Positions 8,005 to 17,504 of a stretch of DNA of 64,000 nucleotides are shown here, piece after piece. Numbering within the stretch: position 1 is the stretch's first letter; every line of letters begins with the position of its first letter. The notes beneath the pieces are model-generated. The model was not told where the DNA came from, searched no databases, and saw only the letters and a program-made list of their open reading frames with translations. The DNA is from Methylobacterium dankookense (lineage in GTDB: Bacteria; Pseudomonadota; Alphaproteobacteria; Rhizobiales; Beijerinckiaceae): NCBI RefSeq assembly GCF_902141855.1, contig NZ_CABFVH010000005.1:124001-188000 (forward strand). Reading direction: 5' to 3'. Position numbers and translations under genes: made by a program.

Positions 8005-8568
8005 ATGGGCGACGGCATGGGCGACGGCATGAGCGATCGGGGCTGGACGGTGCACGGATCGACCTACCCGCTGGCGGATCGCTGGATCCGGGTGCGGGCC
8101 GACGACTGCACCACCGAATCGGGCGTGCCCGTCACGCCCTATTACGTGCTCGAATATCCCGATTTCGTGCATGTCCTCGCCGAGGACGAGGCGGGCCGGA
8201 TCGTGCTGGTGCGCCAGTACCGCCACGGCAGCGCCTCCCCGAGCCTGGAATTGCCGGGCGGCGTGATGGACCCGGAGGACGCCGACATCCTCGCCGCCGC
8301 CTCGCGCGAGCTGCCCGAGGAGACGGGCTATCTCGGCGGCCGCCTGGAGCCGGTGGTCTCGCTCAGCGTCGATCCCGCCCGCTACACGAATCGGACCCAT
8401 CTCGTGCGCGCCGTCGGCGTGCGGCCGGGCCCGGCGGCGCCCGAGGCCGACGAGGCGATCGAGGTGGTGCGGGTGAGCCGCGCGGAGGCGACCCGGCTCG
8501 CCCTCTCGGGGGCGATCCTCAATGCCGGGCATGCCGGCCTGCTGCTGATCGGGCTGTCCCGCGGGTGA
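8005..8568 (+). CDS. NUDIX hydrolase
   Basis: A 187-residue Nudix protein, closest in pattern to ADP-ribose/nucleoside-diphosphate-sugar pyrophosphatases. The Nudix box reads ELPGGVMDPEDADILAAASR then ELPEETGY; the metal-binding REL-x-EE part is intact, but the loop between the glycine and the RE pair is longer than consensus. The start is ambiguous because the 12-base unit ATGGGCGACGGC is repeated, giving in-frame ATGs at 8005, 8017 and 8029. The first is chosen since a GGAGGCGAGG site sits about seven bases upstream. It is transcribed away from the ABC importer. Confidence 0.88.
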   Translation: MGDGMGDGMSDRGWTVHGSTYPLADRWIRVRADDCTTESGVPVTPYYVLEYPDFVHVLAEDEAGRIVLVRQYRHGSASPSLELPGGVMDPEDADILAAASRELPEETGYLGGRLEPVVSLSVDPARYTNRTHLVRAVGVRPGPAAPEADEAIEVVRVSRAEATRLALSGAILNAGHAGLLLIGLSRG

Positions 8569-8705
8569 GGGAACCGGGGCGGTTCCGCGATTGCGCCGGG
8601 TGTGGCCTGCCCGCGCTCGCCTCGCGCCCCGTCCGCGGCTAAGGTGGCGCGCCCTCTCCTGGGAGGGCCGCCTTTTCCGAGAAGACCCGCCGGACCTTTC
8701 GCGTG

Positions 8706-9053
8706 ATGCTGCCGATCCGTGTCCTGACGATTCTCGCCGCGACCGGCCTCGCGCTCACCGTCTCCGCGTGCGGGCGGCGCGGCGCGCTCGAGGCGCCGCA
8801 GGCCAGTGCCCCGCAGCGCCCGGCGCAGGCGGCCGGCCCCGGCACGACCGCGAGCCCGCGCCAGTTGCCCGGCAGCGTCGGCCTCGGCGGCGGCTCGACG
8901 AGCCCCGATGCCGATGCCGTCCAGGCCGGCGACGAGCTCTCCGCCTCCGCCACGCCGCCCGCGGGCACGGAAGCGCCCATCGAGACGAGCCGCGGGGCCA
9001 AGCGCGGCTTCCGGATCCCGAAGGATCCGTTCATCCTCGATCCCCTGCTGTAA
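8706..9053 (+). CDS. lptM: LptM-like small lipoprotein
   Basis: A 115-residue lipoprotein with a signal peptide and lipobox LTVSAC followed by GRRGALEAP, the short conserved motif of LptM/YifL proteins. The rest is low-complexity Pro/Ala/Ser sequence ending in FRIPKDPFILDPLL, typical of alphaproteobacterial members. LptM assists maturation of the LptD outer-membrane lipopolysaccharide translocon in enterobacteria. The position directly upstream of lysA is conserved in many proteobacteria and supports the call. ATG at 8706; an in-frame GTG sits one codon upstream. Confidence 0.8.
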   Translation: MLPIRVLTILAATGLALTVSACGRRGALEAPQASAPQRPAQAAGPGTTASPRQLPGSVGLGGGSTSPDADAVQAGDELSASATPPAGTEAPIETSRGAKRGFRIPKDPFILDPLL

Positions 9054-9082
9054 GGGCCGGCTGCGAGCCCGGCACGGACACG

Positions 9083-10351
9083 ATGCATCACTTCCACTAT
9101 CGCGACGGCCGCCTCCACGCGGAGGAGGTCGACCTGACGCCGCTCGCGGACGCGGTCGGCACGCCGTTCTACTGTTACAGCACCGCCACGCTGGAGCGGC
9201 ACTACCGCGTCTTCGCCGAGGCCTTCGCGGGCGACGACGCCCTGGTCTGCTTCGCGGCCAAGGCGAACTCGAACCAGGCGGTGCTCCGCACGCTGGCCCG
9301 CCAGGGCGCCGGCATGGACATCGTCTCCGAGGGCGAGATGCGCCGCGCCCTCGCCGCCGGCGTGCCGGGCGAGCGCATCGTGTTCTCCGGCGTCGGCAAG
9401 ACGCAGGGCGAGATGGCCGCGGGCCTCAAGGCCGGCATCCTCTGCTTCAACGTCGAGAGCGAGCCGGAGCTCGCCGCCCTCTCCGAGGTGGCGCAGAGCC
9501 TGTCGCTGACGGCGCCCGTCTCGATCCGCGTCAACCCGGACGTGGATGCGGGCACGCATGCCAAGATCTCGACCGGCAAGTACGAGAACAAGTTCGGCAT
9601 CCCGATCACCCGCGCGCCCGAGGTCTATGCCCGGGCCGCCGCCCTGCCGGGCATCGCGGTGCACGGCGTCGACATGCATATCGGCAGCCAGATCACCGAT
9701 CTCGCGCCCTTCGAGAGCGCCGGGCGGCTGCTCGCCGGCCTCGCCCGCGACCTGATGGCGGCCGGCCACACGCTCCGGCACATCGATTTCGGCGGCGGCC
9801 TCGGCATCCCCTACCGGGACGACAACGCCCCCCCGCCGGACCCGGCCGCGCTCGCCGCGACGCTGCGCCCGCATTTCGCGCCGCTGGGCCTGCGGCCCGT
9901 CTTCGAGATCGGCCGGATGATCGCGGGCAATGCGGGCATCCTCGTCACCCGCGTCACGTACGTGAAGCACTCGGAGGGGCGGACCTTCGTCATCGTGGAC
10001 GCGGCGATGAACGACCTGATCCGCCCGACCCTCTACGAGGCCTACCACGCCGTGCGGCCCGTGGCCGAGCCCGGCGCGGACACCCCGCGCATCACCGCGG
10101 ACGTGGTCGGCCCGGTCTGCGAGACCGGCGACTACCTCGCCCTCAACCGCGAGATGCCGGCGGTGAAGCCGGGCGACCTGATCGCGGTGATGACGGCCGG
10201 CGCCTACGGCGCGGTCCAGTCCGGCACCTACAACACCCGCCGCCTCGTGCCGGAGGTGCTGGTGCGGGACAGCGAGGCCGCGATCGTGCGCCCGCGCCAG
10301 ACCTACGAGGAATTGATCGGCCTCGACCGGGTCCCGGGCTGGCTCGCCTGA
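9083..10351 (+). CDS. lysA: Diaminopimelate decarboxylase
   Basis: A 422-residue fold-type III PLP enzyme that converts meso-diaminopimelate to L-lysine. The PLP-binding lysine is K60 in CFAAKANSN; other family motifs are HIGSQITD, the GGGLGIPY glycine loop, CETGDYLA (catalytic cysteine supplied across the dimer) and GAYGAVQSGTYN near the end. The usual EPGR motif reads EIGRMIAGNAG here, a small deviation. It follows lptM by 29 bases and is probably co-transcribed with it. Confidence 0.95.
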   Translation: MHHFHYRDGRLHAEEVDLTPLADAVGTPFYCYSTATLERHYRVFAEAFAGDDALVCFAAKANSNQAVLRTLARQGAGMDIVSEGEMRRALAAGVPGERIVFSGVGKTQGEMAAGLKAGILCFNVESEPELAALSEVAQSLSLTAPVSIRVNPDVDAGTHAKISTGKYENKFGIPITRAPEVYARAAALPGIAVHGVDMHIGSQITDLAPFESAGRLLAGLARDLMAAGHTLRHIDFGGGLGIPYRDDNAPPPDPAALAATLRPHFAPLGLRPVFEIGRMIAGNAGILVTRVTYVKHSEGRTFVIVDAAMNDLIRPTLYEAYHAVRPVAEPGADTPRITADVVGPVCETGDYLALNREMPAVKPGDLIAVMTAGAYGAVQSGTYNTRRLVPEVLVRDSEAAIVRPRQTYEELIGLDRVPGWLA

Positions 10352-10442
10352 TCCCGCACCACGCGGGCGCCGCATTCGCGGACCACGCCTGATCCCGGCC
10401 GGCGGCCTCTCCCGCGCGCGCCGGCATTCGGGACGGGACGCG

Positions 10443-11942
10443 ATGGTTCGGGCGGCCTTCCTCATCGGTCTCAGCCTGCTCGCCCTGGTGCAGCCCTGCG
10501 CCGCCGGGCCGGCGGAGGACATCGCCTTCCTCGACGGGGCGAGCTGGGGCGTCAGCCCGTCGAGCTTCGCCGCGCTCAAGGCCCAGGGCCGCGAGCGCTG
10601 GCTCGCCGCGCAGCTCCACCCCCCGGCCGAGCTGCGGCTGCCGCCCGCGGCCGCCGTCCAGGCCGCCCTGCTCGTTCCGAAGGGGAGCCTGTTCGAGCGG
10701 GTCGGCGCCCTCGACGCGCAGGGCCGGGCGGCGAACGCGCTCACCGATCCGGAGGCGCGCAAGGCGGCGCAGCAGGCCTATCAGGCCGCCCTCAACGCCG
10801 CCGCGCGCGATGCCGCCGCCCTGACGATCCTGCGCGCCCTCCACAGCCCCGACCAGCTCCGCGAGCGGCTCGCCTGGTTCTGGTTCAACCGGCTCAACGT
10901 GCATCAGGGCAAGGCGAACCTGCGCGCGATGGTCGGCGACTATCTCGACGCCGCGATCCGCCCGCACGCGCTGGGCCGCTTCCGCGACCTCCTGGAGGCG
11001 AGCCTGCGCCACCCGGCCATGCTGCGCTACCTCGACAATGCCGAGAACGCGGCCGGGCGCATCAACGAGAACTACGCCCGCGAGATCATGGAGCTGCACA
11101 CGATGGGTGTCGGCTCCGGCTACGGTCAGGCCGATGTCGAGGCGCTCGCGCGCATCCTCACCGGCAGCGGCATCACCCTGAAGGCCGAGGACCCGAAGGT
11201 CCGCCCCGAGCGGCAGGCCGACATCCTGCGCGACGGGCTGTTCCTGTTCGATCCGAACCGGCACGATTACGGCGACAAGCTCCTCCTCGGACATGCGATC
11301 CGGGGCCGCGGCTTCGACGAGGTGCGCGAGGCCCTCGACATCCTCTGCCGCCACCCGGCCACCGCGCGGAACGTCACGCGCGCGCTGGCGCTCTACCTGC
11401 TCGGCACCGAGCCGAGCCCCGACCTGCAGACCCGCCTCGCCGAGACCTTCGCCCGCAGCGACGGCGACATCGCCCAGGTGACGGCCGTGCTGCTGCGCGC
11501 CCCCGAATTCACCGATGCCGCCGCCGCGCGCTTCAAGGATCCGGTGCGCTACGTCTTCTCGGCCCTGCGCATGGCCTATGACGAGCGCGTCGTCCTCAAC
11601 ACCCAGCCGGTGCAGGGCTGGCTCAACCGGCTCGGCGAGGGCCTGTTCAACCGCACGACGCCGGACGGCTACCCGCTCGCCGCCGCTGCCTGGGCGGGGC
11701 CGGGCCAGCTCGCGACCCGGTTCGAGATCGCCCGGCAGATCGGCTCCGGGCCGGCCGGCCTGTTCAAGCCGCCCATGCCGGACGCCGCCGAGGAGCCGGC
11801 CTTCCCACTGCTGCAGAACGGCCTCTACTTCGCGGCGCTCGCGGGCACCCTGAGCGCGACGACCCGCGAGGCGCTGGCGCGGGCGGTCTCGCCGCAGGAC
11901 TGGAACACCCTCTACCTCGCCTCGCCGGACTTCATGCGCTGA
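10443..11942 (+). CDS. DUF1800 domain protein, exported
   Basis: A 499-residue protein with an N-terminal signal peptide (FLIGLSLLALVQPCAAG). The body matches DUF1800: RERLAWFWFNRLNVHQGK, INENYAREIMELHTMGVGSGY, LARILTG and the C-terminal LYLASPDFMR. These proteins are almost always paired with a DUF1501 protein, as here; the pair is widespread but biochemically uncharacterised. ATG at 10443 after a purine-rich stretch (CGGGACGGGACG). Confidence 0.88.
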   Translation: MVRAAFLIGLSLLALVQPCAAGPAEDIAFLDGASWGVSPSSFAALKAQGRERWLAAQLHPPAELRLPPAAAVQAALLVPKGSLFERVGALDAQGRAANALTDPEARKAAQQAYQAALNAAARDAAALTILRALHSPDQLRERLAWFWFNRLNVHQGKANLRAMVGDYLDAAIRPHALGRFRDLLEASLRHPAMLRYLDNAENAAGRINENYAREIMELHTMGVGSGYGQADVEALARILTGSGITLKAEDPKVRPERQADILRDGLFLFDPNRHDYGDKLLLGHAIRGRGFDEVREALDILCRHPATARNVTRALALYLLGTEPSPDLQTRLAETFARSDGDIAQVTAVLLRAPEFTDAAAARFKDPVRYVFSALRMAYDERVVLNTQPVQGWLNRLGEGLFNRTTPDGYPLAAAAWAGPGQLATRFEIARQIGSGPAGLFKPPMPDAAEEPAFPLLQNGLYFAALAGTLSATTREALARAVSPQDWNTLYLASPDFMR

Positions 11943-11982
11943 TATCGCGTTGCGAACGATCGCCGCCGCGCCGTCGCACGGG

Positions 11983-12015
11983 CAGACGACGATGCGTCGG
12001 GATCATCGTCGTCTG
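11983..12015. other. Perfect 12-bp hairpin between the DUF1800 and DUF1501 genes
   Basis: CAGACGACGATG (11983-11994) is the exact reverse complement of CATCGTCGTCTG (12004-12015), with a 9-base loop. It begins 41 bases after the upstream stop and ends 27 bases before the next ATG. There is no T-run, so it is more likely an RNA-processing, stability or attenuation structure, or a protein-binding dyad, than an intrinsic terminator. Confidence 0.6.
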
Positions 12016-12041
12016 GCACAAGGTTCTTTCGGGAGAGAGCC

Positions 12042-13229
12042 ATGAACCGCCGTGATCTCATCCGGTCCGCCGCCCTCCTCGGGGCCTCGACGGTCGCCGG
12101 GCGCGTCTGGGCGGCCCCGCGGGCCGAGGCGCGGCTCCTCGTCGTGTTCCTGCGCGGCGCCTACGACGCCGCCAACGTGGTGGTCCCCACGGGCAGCGAC
12201 TTCTATTACCGGGCCCGGCCGAACCTCGCGCTCGCCAAGCCCGATCCCGGCAATCCGGGCGCGGCGCTCCCCCTCGACGCGGATTGGAGCCTCAACCCGG
12301 CCCTGCGCGAGACGATCCTGCCGCTCTTCGCCAAGGGGCAGGCGGCCTTCGTGCCCTTCGCCGGCACCGACGACGTCACCCGCAGCCATTTCGAGACGCA
12401 GGACACGATCGAGCTCGGCCAGACCATCGGGGGCGCGCGCGACTACAATTCCGGCTTCATGGCGCGGCTCGCCGCCGAGCTGACGCGGGTGCGCCCGATC
12501 GCCTTCACCGAGCAGGTGCCGCTGATCTTCCGCGGGGCGGAGACCGTGCCGAACATCGCCATCAACGGCGTGGGCAAGCCCGGCATCGACGCGCGGCAGG
12601 CCAAGCTCATCGCCGCGATGTACCGCGATTCGAGCCTCCGCCCGGCGGTGGAGGAGGGGTTCCGCGTGCGCGACGCCGTCTACCAGTCGATCTCGGACCA
12701 CGCCGCCCAGGCGGACCGCGGGGCGGTCTCGCCCAAAGGGTTCGAGCTGTCCGCCCGCCGGATCGGCCGGCTGATGCGTGACGGGTTCAACCTCGGCTTC
12801 GTCGATGTCGGCGGCTGGGACACCCATGTGAACCAGGGCGCGGCCACCGGTTACCTCGCCGACCGCCTCGCCGAGCTCGGCCGGGCGCTCGCGGGCTTCT
12901 CCGAGGAGATCGGCTCGGGCTGGAACGACACCGTGGTGGTGGTGCTGTCGGAATTCGGCCGCACCTTCCGCGAGAACGGCAACCGCGGCACCGATCACGG
13001 CCACGGCTCGGTCTACTGGGTGCTCGGCGGCGGCCTGAAGGGCGGCCGCATCGCCGGGCCGCAGGTGCGCGTGGCCGAGGCGAGCCTGTTCCAGAACCGC
13101 GACTATCCGGTGCTCACCGATTACCGGGCGCTGCTCGCCGGCCTGTTCGCCCGCCTCTACGGGCTCGACCGGCCCAGCCTGCGCCGCGTCTTCGCCGAGG
13201 TGGATCCGGTCGATCTCGGGCTGCTCTGA
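12042..13229 (+). CDS. DUF1501 domain protein with Tat-type signal
   Basis: A 395-residue DUF1501 protein, a family related to the sulfatase/alkaline phosphatase fold. The twin-arginine leader NRRDLIRSAALLGAS suggests export in folded form. Family landmarks are LLVVFLRGAYDAANVVVP near the start, DVGGWDTHVNQG, LSEFGRTFRENGNRGTDHGH and VYWVLGGGLKGG. These carry the metal-ligand-like D and H residues. It forms a presumed functional pair with the preceding DUF1800 gene, separated by a strong hairpin. Confidence 0.88.
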   Translation: MNRRDLIRSAALLGASTVAGRVWAAPRAEARLLVVFLRGAYDAANVVVPTGSDFYYRARPNLALAKPDPGNPGAALPLDADWSLNPALRETILPLFAKGQAAFVPFAGTDDVTRSHFETQDTIELGQTIGGARDYNSGFMARLAAELTRVRPIAFTEQVPLIFRGAETVPNIAINGVGKPGIDARQAKLIAAMYRDSSLRPAVEEGFRVRDAVYQSISDHAAQADRGAVSPKGFELSARRIGRLMRDGFNLGFVDVGGWDTHVNQGAATGYLADRLAELGRALAGFSEEIGSGWNDTVVVVLSEFGRTFRENGNRGTDHGHGSVYWVLGGGLKGGRIAGPQVRVAEASLFQNRDYPVLTDYRALLAGLFARLYGLDRPSLRRVFAEVDPVDLGLL

Positions 13230-13232
13230 GCC

Positions 13233-14267
13233 TCAGCCCGCCACCGCCGCCCGGAGATCCGCGATCAGCGCGTCGACCCGGGCCGGGTCGGCGTCCCAGG
13301 CGAACATGAAGCGGGCGCCGCCGCCGATGAAGGTGTAGAAGCGCCAGCCCCGTGCCCGCAGGGCCTCCATCACGGCGGGCGGCAGCGCCAGGAACACGGC
13401 GTTGGCCTCCGCGGGGAAGAGCAGCGCGACCCCGGGAAGATCCGCGACGGCCTCGGCGAAGCGGCGGGCGCAGGCATTGCCGTGGGCCGCGTTCCGGAGC
13501 CAGGCGCCGCCCTCCAGCATGCCGACCCAGGGGGCGGCGAGGAAGCGCATCTTCGAGGCGAGCTGGCCCGCCTGCTTGCAGCAGTAGCCGAAATCCTCGG
13601 CGAGCGCGGTCTTGAAGAACACCACCGCCTCGCCCGCATGCATGCCGTTCTTGGTGCCGCCGAAGCAGAGCACGTCGATGCCCGCCCGCCAGGTCATGTC
13701 GGCGGGGCTGCAGCCGAGGCCGGCGCAGGCATTGGCGAAGCGCGCCCCGTCCATGTGCAGGCTCAGGGACAGGTCCCGGCAGGTGGCCGAGAGGGCGCGC
13801 AGCTCGTCGAGGGTGTAGACCTGCCCCGTCTCGGTCGGCTGCGTCACGGTGACGACGCGGGGCTTGGGGAAGTGGATGTCGGTGCGCCCGGCGAGCGCCC
13901 GGATCGCGTCGGGCGTCAGCTTGCCGCCCTCGGTGCGGGCCACGAGCAGCTTCGAGCCGTTGGAGAAGAATTCCGGCGCGCCGCACTCGTCGGTCTCGAC
14001 ATGGGCCTAATCGGCGCAGATCACGCTGTGGTAGGACTGGCACAGGGCGGCGAGCGCGAGGGCGTTGGCCGCGGTGCCGTTGAAGGCGAAGAAGACGTCG
14101 CACGCGGTCTCGAACAGGGCGCGGAACGCGTCCGCGGCGCGCGCCGTCCAGGCATCCTCGCCATAGGCCGGGGCATGGCCGCGATTGGCCGCCTCCATGG
14201 CGGCCCAGGCCTCCGGGCAGATGCCGGAATAGTTGTCGCTGGCGAATTGCTGCGCGTCGCTCGTCAT
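13233..14267 (-). pseudogene. ltaE: Low-specificity L-threonine aldolase, interrupted by an in-frame amber codon
   Basis: Read straight through, the frame encodes 344 codons with every family landmark: SDNYSG at the N-terminus, the ECGAPEFFSNGSKLL-type block, HMDGARFANA, and the PLP lysine in CFGGTKNGMHAGEAVVFF. The enzyme cleaves threonine to glycine and acetaldehyde. Codon 87 is TAG (14009-14007) in VICAD-stop-AHVETDEC, where a sense codon is required; there is no change of frame. GAG to TAG is a plausible single change because related proteins often have E-A-H here. A good AAGGAG site precedes the ATG at 14267. The downstream part (236 codons from a GTG at 13943) could not fold alone as an aldolase. 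A recent nonsense mutation, sequencing error or readthrough are all possible. Confidence 0.85.
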
Positions 14268-14502
14268 CGCTCCTTCTTGTCAGATCCCTGGGCCGTCCGC
14301 ACCTCATCGGAGCGGTTGGAAGTCGTGCGCAGTTGGTGTAAAGCCAGCCGCAAGGTGCCGACAACGCGCCGATTCGCGACGATTCCGATCCGCGTCCCGC
14401 CCGGGCGACCCCCGGGACAGGGGCGTTTGTCGGTTTCCTGATAAGTGCGGATCCGGCCCGGGTCGCCCCAGACCGATTGCAAGTTCCAGAGGATCCAGTC
14501 CG

Positions 14503-14817
14503 TTGCAGGTACTCGTTCGCGACAACAACGTCGATCAGGCGCTCCGCGTCCTCAAGAAGAAGATGCAGCGTGAGGGCATCTTCCGTGAGATGAAGCAGCG
14601 CAAGGCCTACGAGAAGCCCTCCGTGCGCAAGGCTCGCGAGAAGGCCGAGGCCGTCCGCCGCGCCCGCAAGCAGGCCCGCAAGACCGCCATCCGCGAGGGC
14701 CTGATCGCCGCGCCGAAGCCGAAGCCCCGCGTTCCGGGCGCCGGCCGTCGTCCGGGCGGCTTCTCGGCGAGCCCCGCCCCGTCGGCGCAGGCTGCCGCTC
14801 CCGCCGTCGCCTCGTAA
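14503..14817 (+). CDS. rpsU: 30S ribosomal protein S21
   Basis: A 104-residue S21 protein ([20 protein letters not shown], then [20 protein letters not shown]) with a Lys/Arg-rich middle and an Ala/Pro-rich C-terminal extension typical of alphaproteobacterial S21. It belongs to the small ribosomal subunit platform and aids initiation. The start is the TTG at 14503, with an AGAGGA site about ten bases upstream; no ATG fits the conserved N-terminus. A strong terminator follows. Confidence 0.93.
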   Translation: MQVLVRDNNVDQALRVLKKKMQREGIFREMKQRKAYEKPSVRKAREKAEAVRRARKQARKTAIREGLIAAPKPKPRVPGAGRRPGGFSASPAPSAQAAAPAVAS

Positions 14818-14826
14818 GACGGGAAA

Positions 14827-14899
14827 CCCGCGCCCGACGGCGCGGGTCGCTCCAGAACCTGCAATCAGGCCCGGCCGCATCTGCGGCGCGGGCCTTTTT
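14827..14899 (+). terminator. Intrinsic terminator of rpsU, preceded by a second hairpin
   Basis: CCCGCGC/GCGCGGG forms a first stem at 14827-14846. At 14869-14893 GCCCGGCCGCA pairs with TGCGGCGCGGGC (one bulged base, two-base loop) and is followed directly by a five-T run (14895-14899). This is the clearest Rho-independent terminator in the window. Confidence 0.85.
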
Positions 14900-15061
14900 G
14901 CTGTTTGGCGCCGAGTCACCGTGACAGGAAGGTCGCATCCTGTCGGCATCGCGATCCTGCAAGATCATGCAGTAAATGATCGGCAACCATTCTGCCGAAC
15001 GATCGCGGGTGCGAGATCGGGACTGCTTCCGGTCGGGTCGCACTTTAGCGTCGAGGCTCCC

Positions 15062-16750
15062 GTGTCACTGCCGTCCCTGTCCATCCGCGCGAAGCTGATC
15101 GCGGCCTTCGGCCTGCTCACCGTCTTCATCCTCGGCCTCGGCATCGTCGGTCTGACGAGCACCCAGGCGATGCGCGCGGAAGCCCTCGAGGTCGAGACCA
15201 ACTGGCTCCCCAGCGTCCGGGCGCTCGGCAACATCGACACCCAGTCGGCGCGGCTGAACGGCGTGCTCCTGCGCCACACCCAGGCGACGGACCCGAAGCT
15301 CGTCGAGACCGTCGAGAAGGACCTCGTGCGCTTCGGCAAGCGCGTCGACGACGAGCGCGCCGCCTACGAGCCCCTGATCGCCTCGGCAGAGGAGCGCGCG
15401 CTCTACGAGACCTACCGCGCCGCGGTGCAGGCCTTCGAGGCCGAGCGGCAGGTGGTCCTCGAGCTGTCGCGCAAGGGCCTGAAGGCGGAGGCCTTCGCCT
15501 ATTACGAGGCCAAGGGCATCCTGCCGCGGCGCGCCATGTCGACGGCCCTGGAGAACCTGATCGCCCTGAACAATACCGGCGCGGCCAAGGCGGAGGCGCG
15601 CAGCCTCGCCACCTACGAGACGGCCCGGAGCCTCGCCATCGCGGGCATCGTCAGCGGCCTCATCCTGTCCATCCTGCTCGCCGGGCTGATCATCCGCGGG
15701 ATCTCGACGGGCATCGGCTCGGTGGTGACCCCGATGCAGGCGCTCGCCGCCGGCGACCTCGCGGTGGCGATCCCGCACCGGGGCGAGCGCACCGAGATCG
15801 GCCGCATCGCCGACGCCGTCCAGGTCTTCAAGGACGGGCTGATCCGGATGCGTGGCCTCGAGGCGGAGAGCGCCGAGGCCCGGGCCGGCGTCGAGGCGCA
15901 GCGCAAGGCAGCGATGCGCGAAATGGCTGGACGGTTTGAGGCGGCTGTCGGCGGCATCGTCGGTCTCGTCGCCGCCTCCGCCACCGAACTCCAAGCGACC
16001 GCGCAGGGCATGGCGGGTGCGGCGAGCGAGACCGCCGGCCAGTCGAGCGGCGCGGCGGCGGCCGCCGAGCAGGCCTCCGCCAATGTCGGCACCGTCGCCG
16101 CGGCGGCCGAGGAGCTCGGCTCCTCGGTGCAGGAGATCGGCCGCCAGGTCTCGGGCTCGGCCGACCTCGCCCAGACCGCAGCGGACGAGGCCGCCCGCAC
16201 CGCCGGTTTGGTGCAGGCGCTCGCGAGCGCCACGAGCCGGATCGGCGACGTGGTCAGCCTGATCTCCGGCATCGCCGGGCAGACCAACCTGCTGGCGCTC
16301 AATGCCACGATCGAGGCGGCCCGCGCCGGCGAGGCCGGCCGCGGCTTCGCCGTCGTGGCCGCCGAGGTGAAGGAACTCGCCAACCAGACGGCCAAGGCCA
16401 CCGAGGAGATCGCCGCCCAGATCGGCCAGATCCAGGGCACGACCGCCGAGGCGGTCGGCGCGATCGGCAGCATCGCCGACCGCATCCAGGAGATCAGCCG
16501 GGTCGCGACCTCGATCGCCGCCTCGGTGGAGGAGCAGGGTGCGGCGACCCAGGAGATCGTGCGCAACGTCGCCCAGGCCGCCACCGGCACCGCCGAGGTC
16601 ACGCACAACATCGCAGGTGTCGCCGGCGCCGCCGAGCGGACGGGCCTGTCCGCGCGGCAGGTGCTCGACGCCTCCTCGGAACTCTCGCGGCAATCGGAGA
16701 TGCTCAACCGTGAGGTCGGCGACTTCCTGGCGACGGTCAAGGCGGCCTGA
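15062..16750 (+). CDS. Methyl-accepting chemotaxis protein
   Basis: A 562-residue transmembrane chemoreceptor. TM1 is near residues 9-30 ([20 protein letters not shown]), then a periplasmic four-helix-bundle domain of about 165 residues. TM2 is near 195-218 ([20 protein letters not shown]), followed by HAMP and a long coiled-coil signalling domain. The hairpin tip is intact ([20 protein letters not shown]). There is no CheR/CheB-binding pentapeptide; the protein ends LATVKAA. The frame is open upstream, but the GTG at 15062 places TM1 at the usual position. No che genes are adjacent; cheY-cheZ lies 38 kb away. Confidence 0.92.
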   Translation: MSLPSLSIRAKLIAAFGLLTVFILGLGIVGLTSTQAMRAEALEVETNWLPSVRALGNIDTQSARLNGVLLRHTQATDPKLVETVEKDLVRFGKRVDDERAAYEPLIASAEERALYETYRAAVQAFEAERQVVLELSRKGLKAEAFAYYEAKGILPRRAMSTALENLIALNNTGAAKAEARSLATYETARSLAIAGIVSGLILSILLAGLIIRGISTGIGSVVTPMQALAAGDLAVAIPHRGERTEIGRIADAVQVFKDGLIRMRGLEAESAEARAGVEAQRKAAMREMAGRFEAAVGGIVGLVAASATELQATAQGMAGAASETAGQSSGAAAAAEQASANVGTVAAAAEELGSSVQEIGRQVSGSADLAQTAADEAARTAGLVQALASATSRIGDVVSLISGIAGQTNLLALNATIEAARAGEAGRGFAVVAAEVKELANQTAKATEEIAAQIGQIQGTTAEAVGAIGSIADRIQEISRVATSIAASVEEQGAATQEIVRNVAQAATGTAEVTHNIAGVAGAAERTGLSARQVLDASSELSRQSEMLNREVGDFLATVKAA

Positions 16751-17006
16751 TCCAGGTCGTTCGCCCGCTGCGGTCGAGCAACGCCGCAGCGGGGGCAGCC
16801 TCGGGACAGAACTGAACTGTCTCCAGACCATAAGGCGACGCGCCTTTGCTGGCGCAGCAGTTTAGCGGCGGCCAGGATGTCCAGTCCGAGCCGCGGATCG
16901 TCCGGCGACGGATCTGCGTTAATATTACATTAACTACATTTCATCATCGTCGACCTGCAAGCCTCGCGGCATTCGGCGTGGGCTTCCCGTCTGCGGTGCG
17001 TCGATC

Positions 17007-17504
17007 ATGGAACCGGCCGAGAAGTTGCACTGGGCGCCCCCATCCCGGCTCGAAGGCCGGGTGCGGGCGGCCGAGCCGGAGACGCGGCCGGACGCCGCCC
17101 TCAGCAGCATCCTGCGCGTGGTCCGCGCCTCCGAGGGTCGTCCCACTCCGCAATCCGGCGCGCCGGCCTCTGCGCAGGAATGGGCCGGCCTGATCGAGCG
17201 GGTCCGCGCGGCGGCGAGCCGTGCCCGCGACGTCGAGGCCCAGGCCCAGGAGCAGGACCAGCGCGTCCAAGACCTTCTGGAACGCGTCCGCGAGGATGTC
17301 TCGGCGGCCAGTGAGCGCGTGCGCGCGGCCGAGGTGCGGGCCGAGGCGATCCAGGCGCAGGCCGAGGCGCGTATCCGCACCGCAGAGGCGCGGGCGGAGG
17401 CCGCCGAGGAGCGGGCTCGCATCGCCGAGGACTGGCTCGCCCGCGTGCATGAGACGATCACCAGCGAATTCGCGGCGTTTCCCGAGAGCAGGACGTTGGG
17501 CTGA
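17007..17504 (+). CDS. Coiled-coil protein of unknown function (first of a tandem pair)
   Basis: A 165-residue protein I do not recognise. Residues 1-60 are Pro/Ala-rich and probably disordered. Residues about 60-140 form one long Ala/Glu/Arg heptad-like coil (VRAAEVRAEAIQAQAEARIR). The last 25 residues (IAEDWLARVHETITSEFAAF) form a conserved cap. The next gene encodes a protein with the same coil-plus-cap plan, so the two are paralogues. The stop overlaps the next ATG by one base (TGATG). No signal peptide or membrane segment. Heterodimer formation is a plausible guess. Confidence 0.7.
   Translation: MEPAEKLHWAPPSRLEGRVRAAEPETRPDAALSSILRVVRASEGRPTPQSGAPASAQEWAGLIERVRAAASRARDVEAQAQEQDQRVQDLLERVREDVSAASERVRAAEVRAEAIQAQAEARIRTAEARAEAAEERARIAEDWLARVHETITSEFAAFPESRTLG

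Noticed and set aside
11983..12015. Intrinsic terminator between the DUF1800 and DUF1501 genes
   Set aside because: The stem is strong but no T-run follows on either strand.
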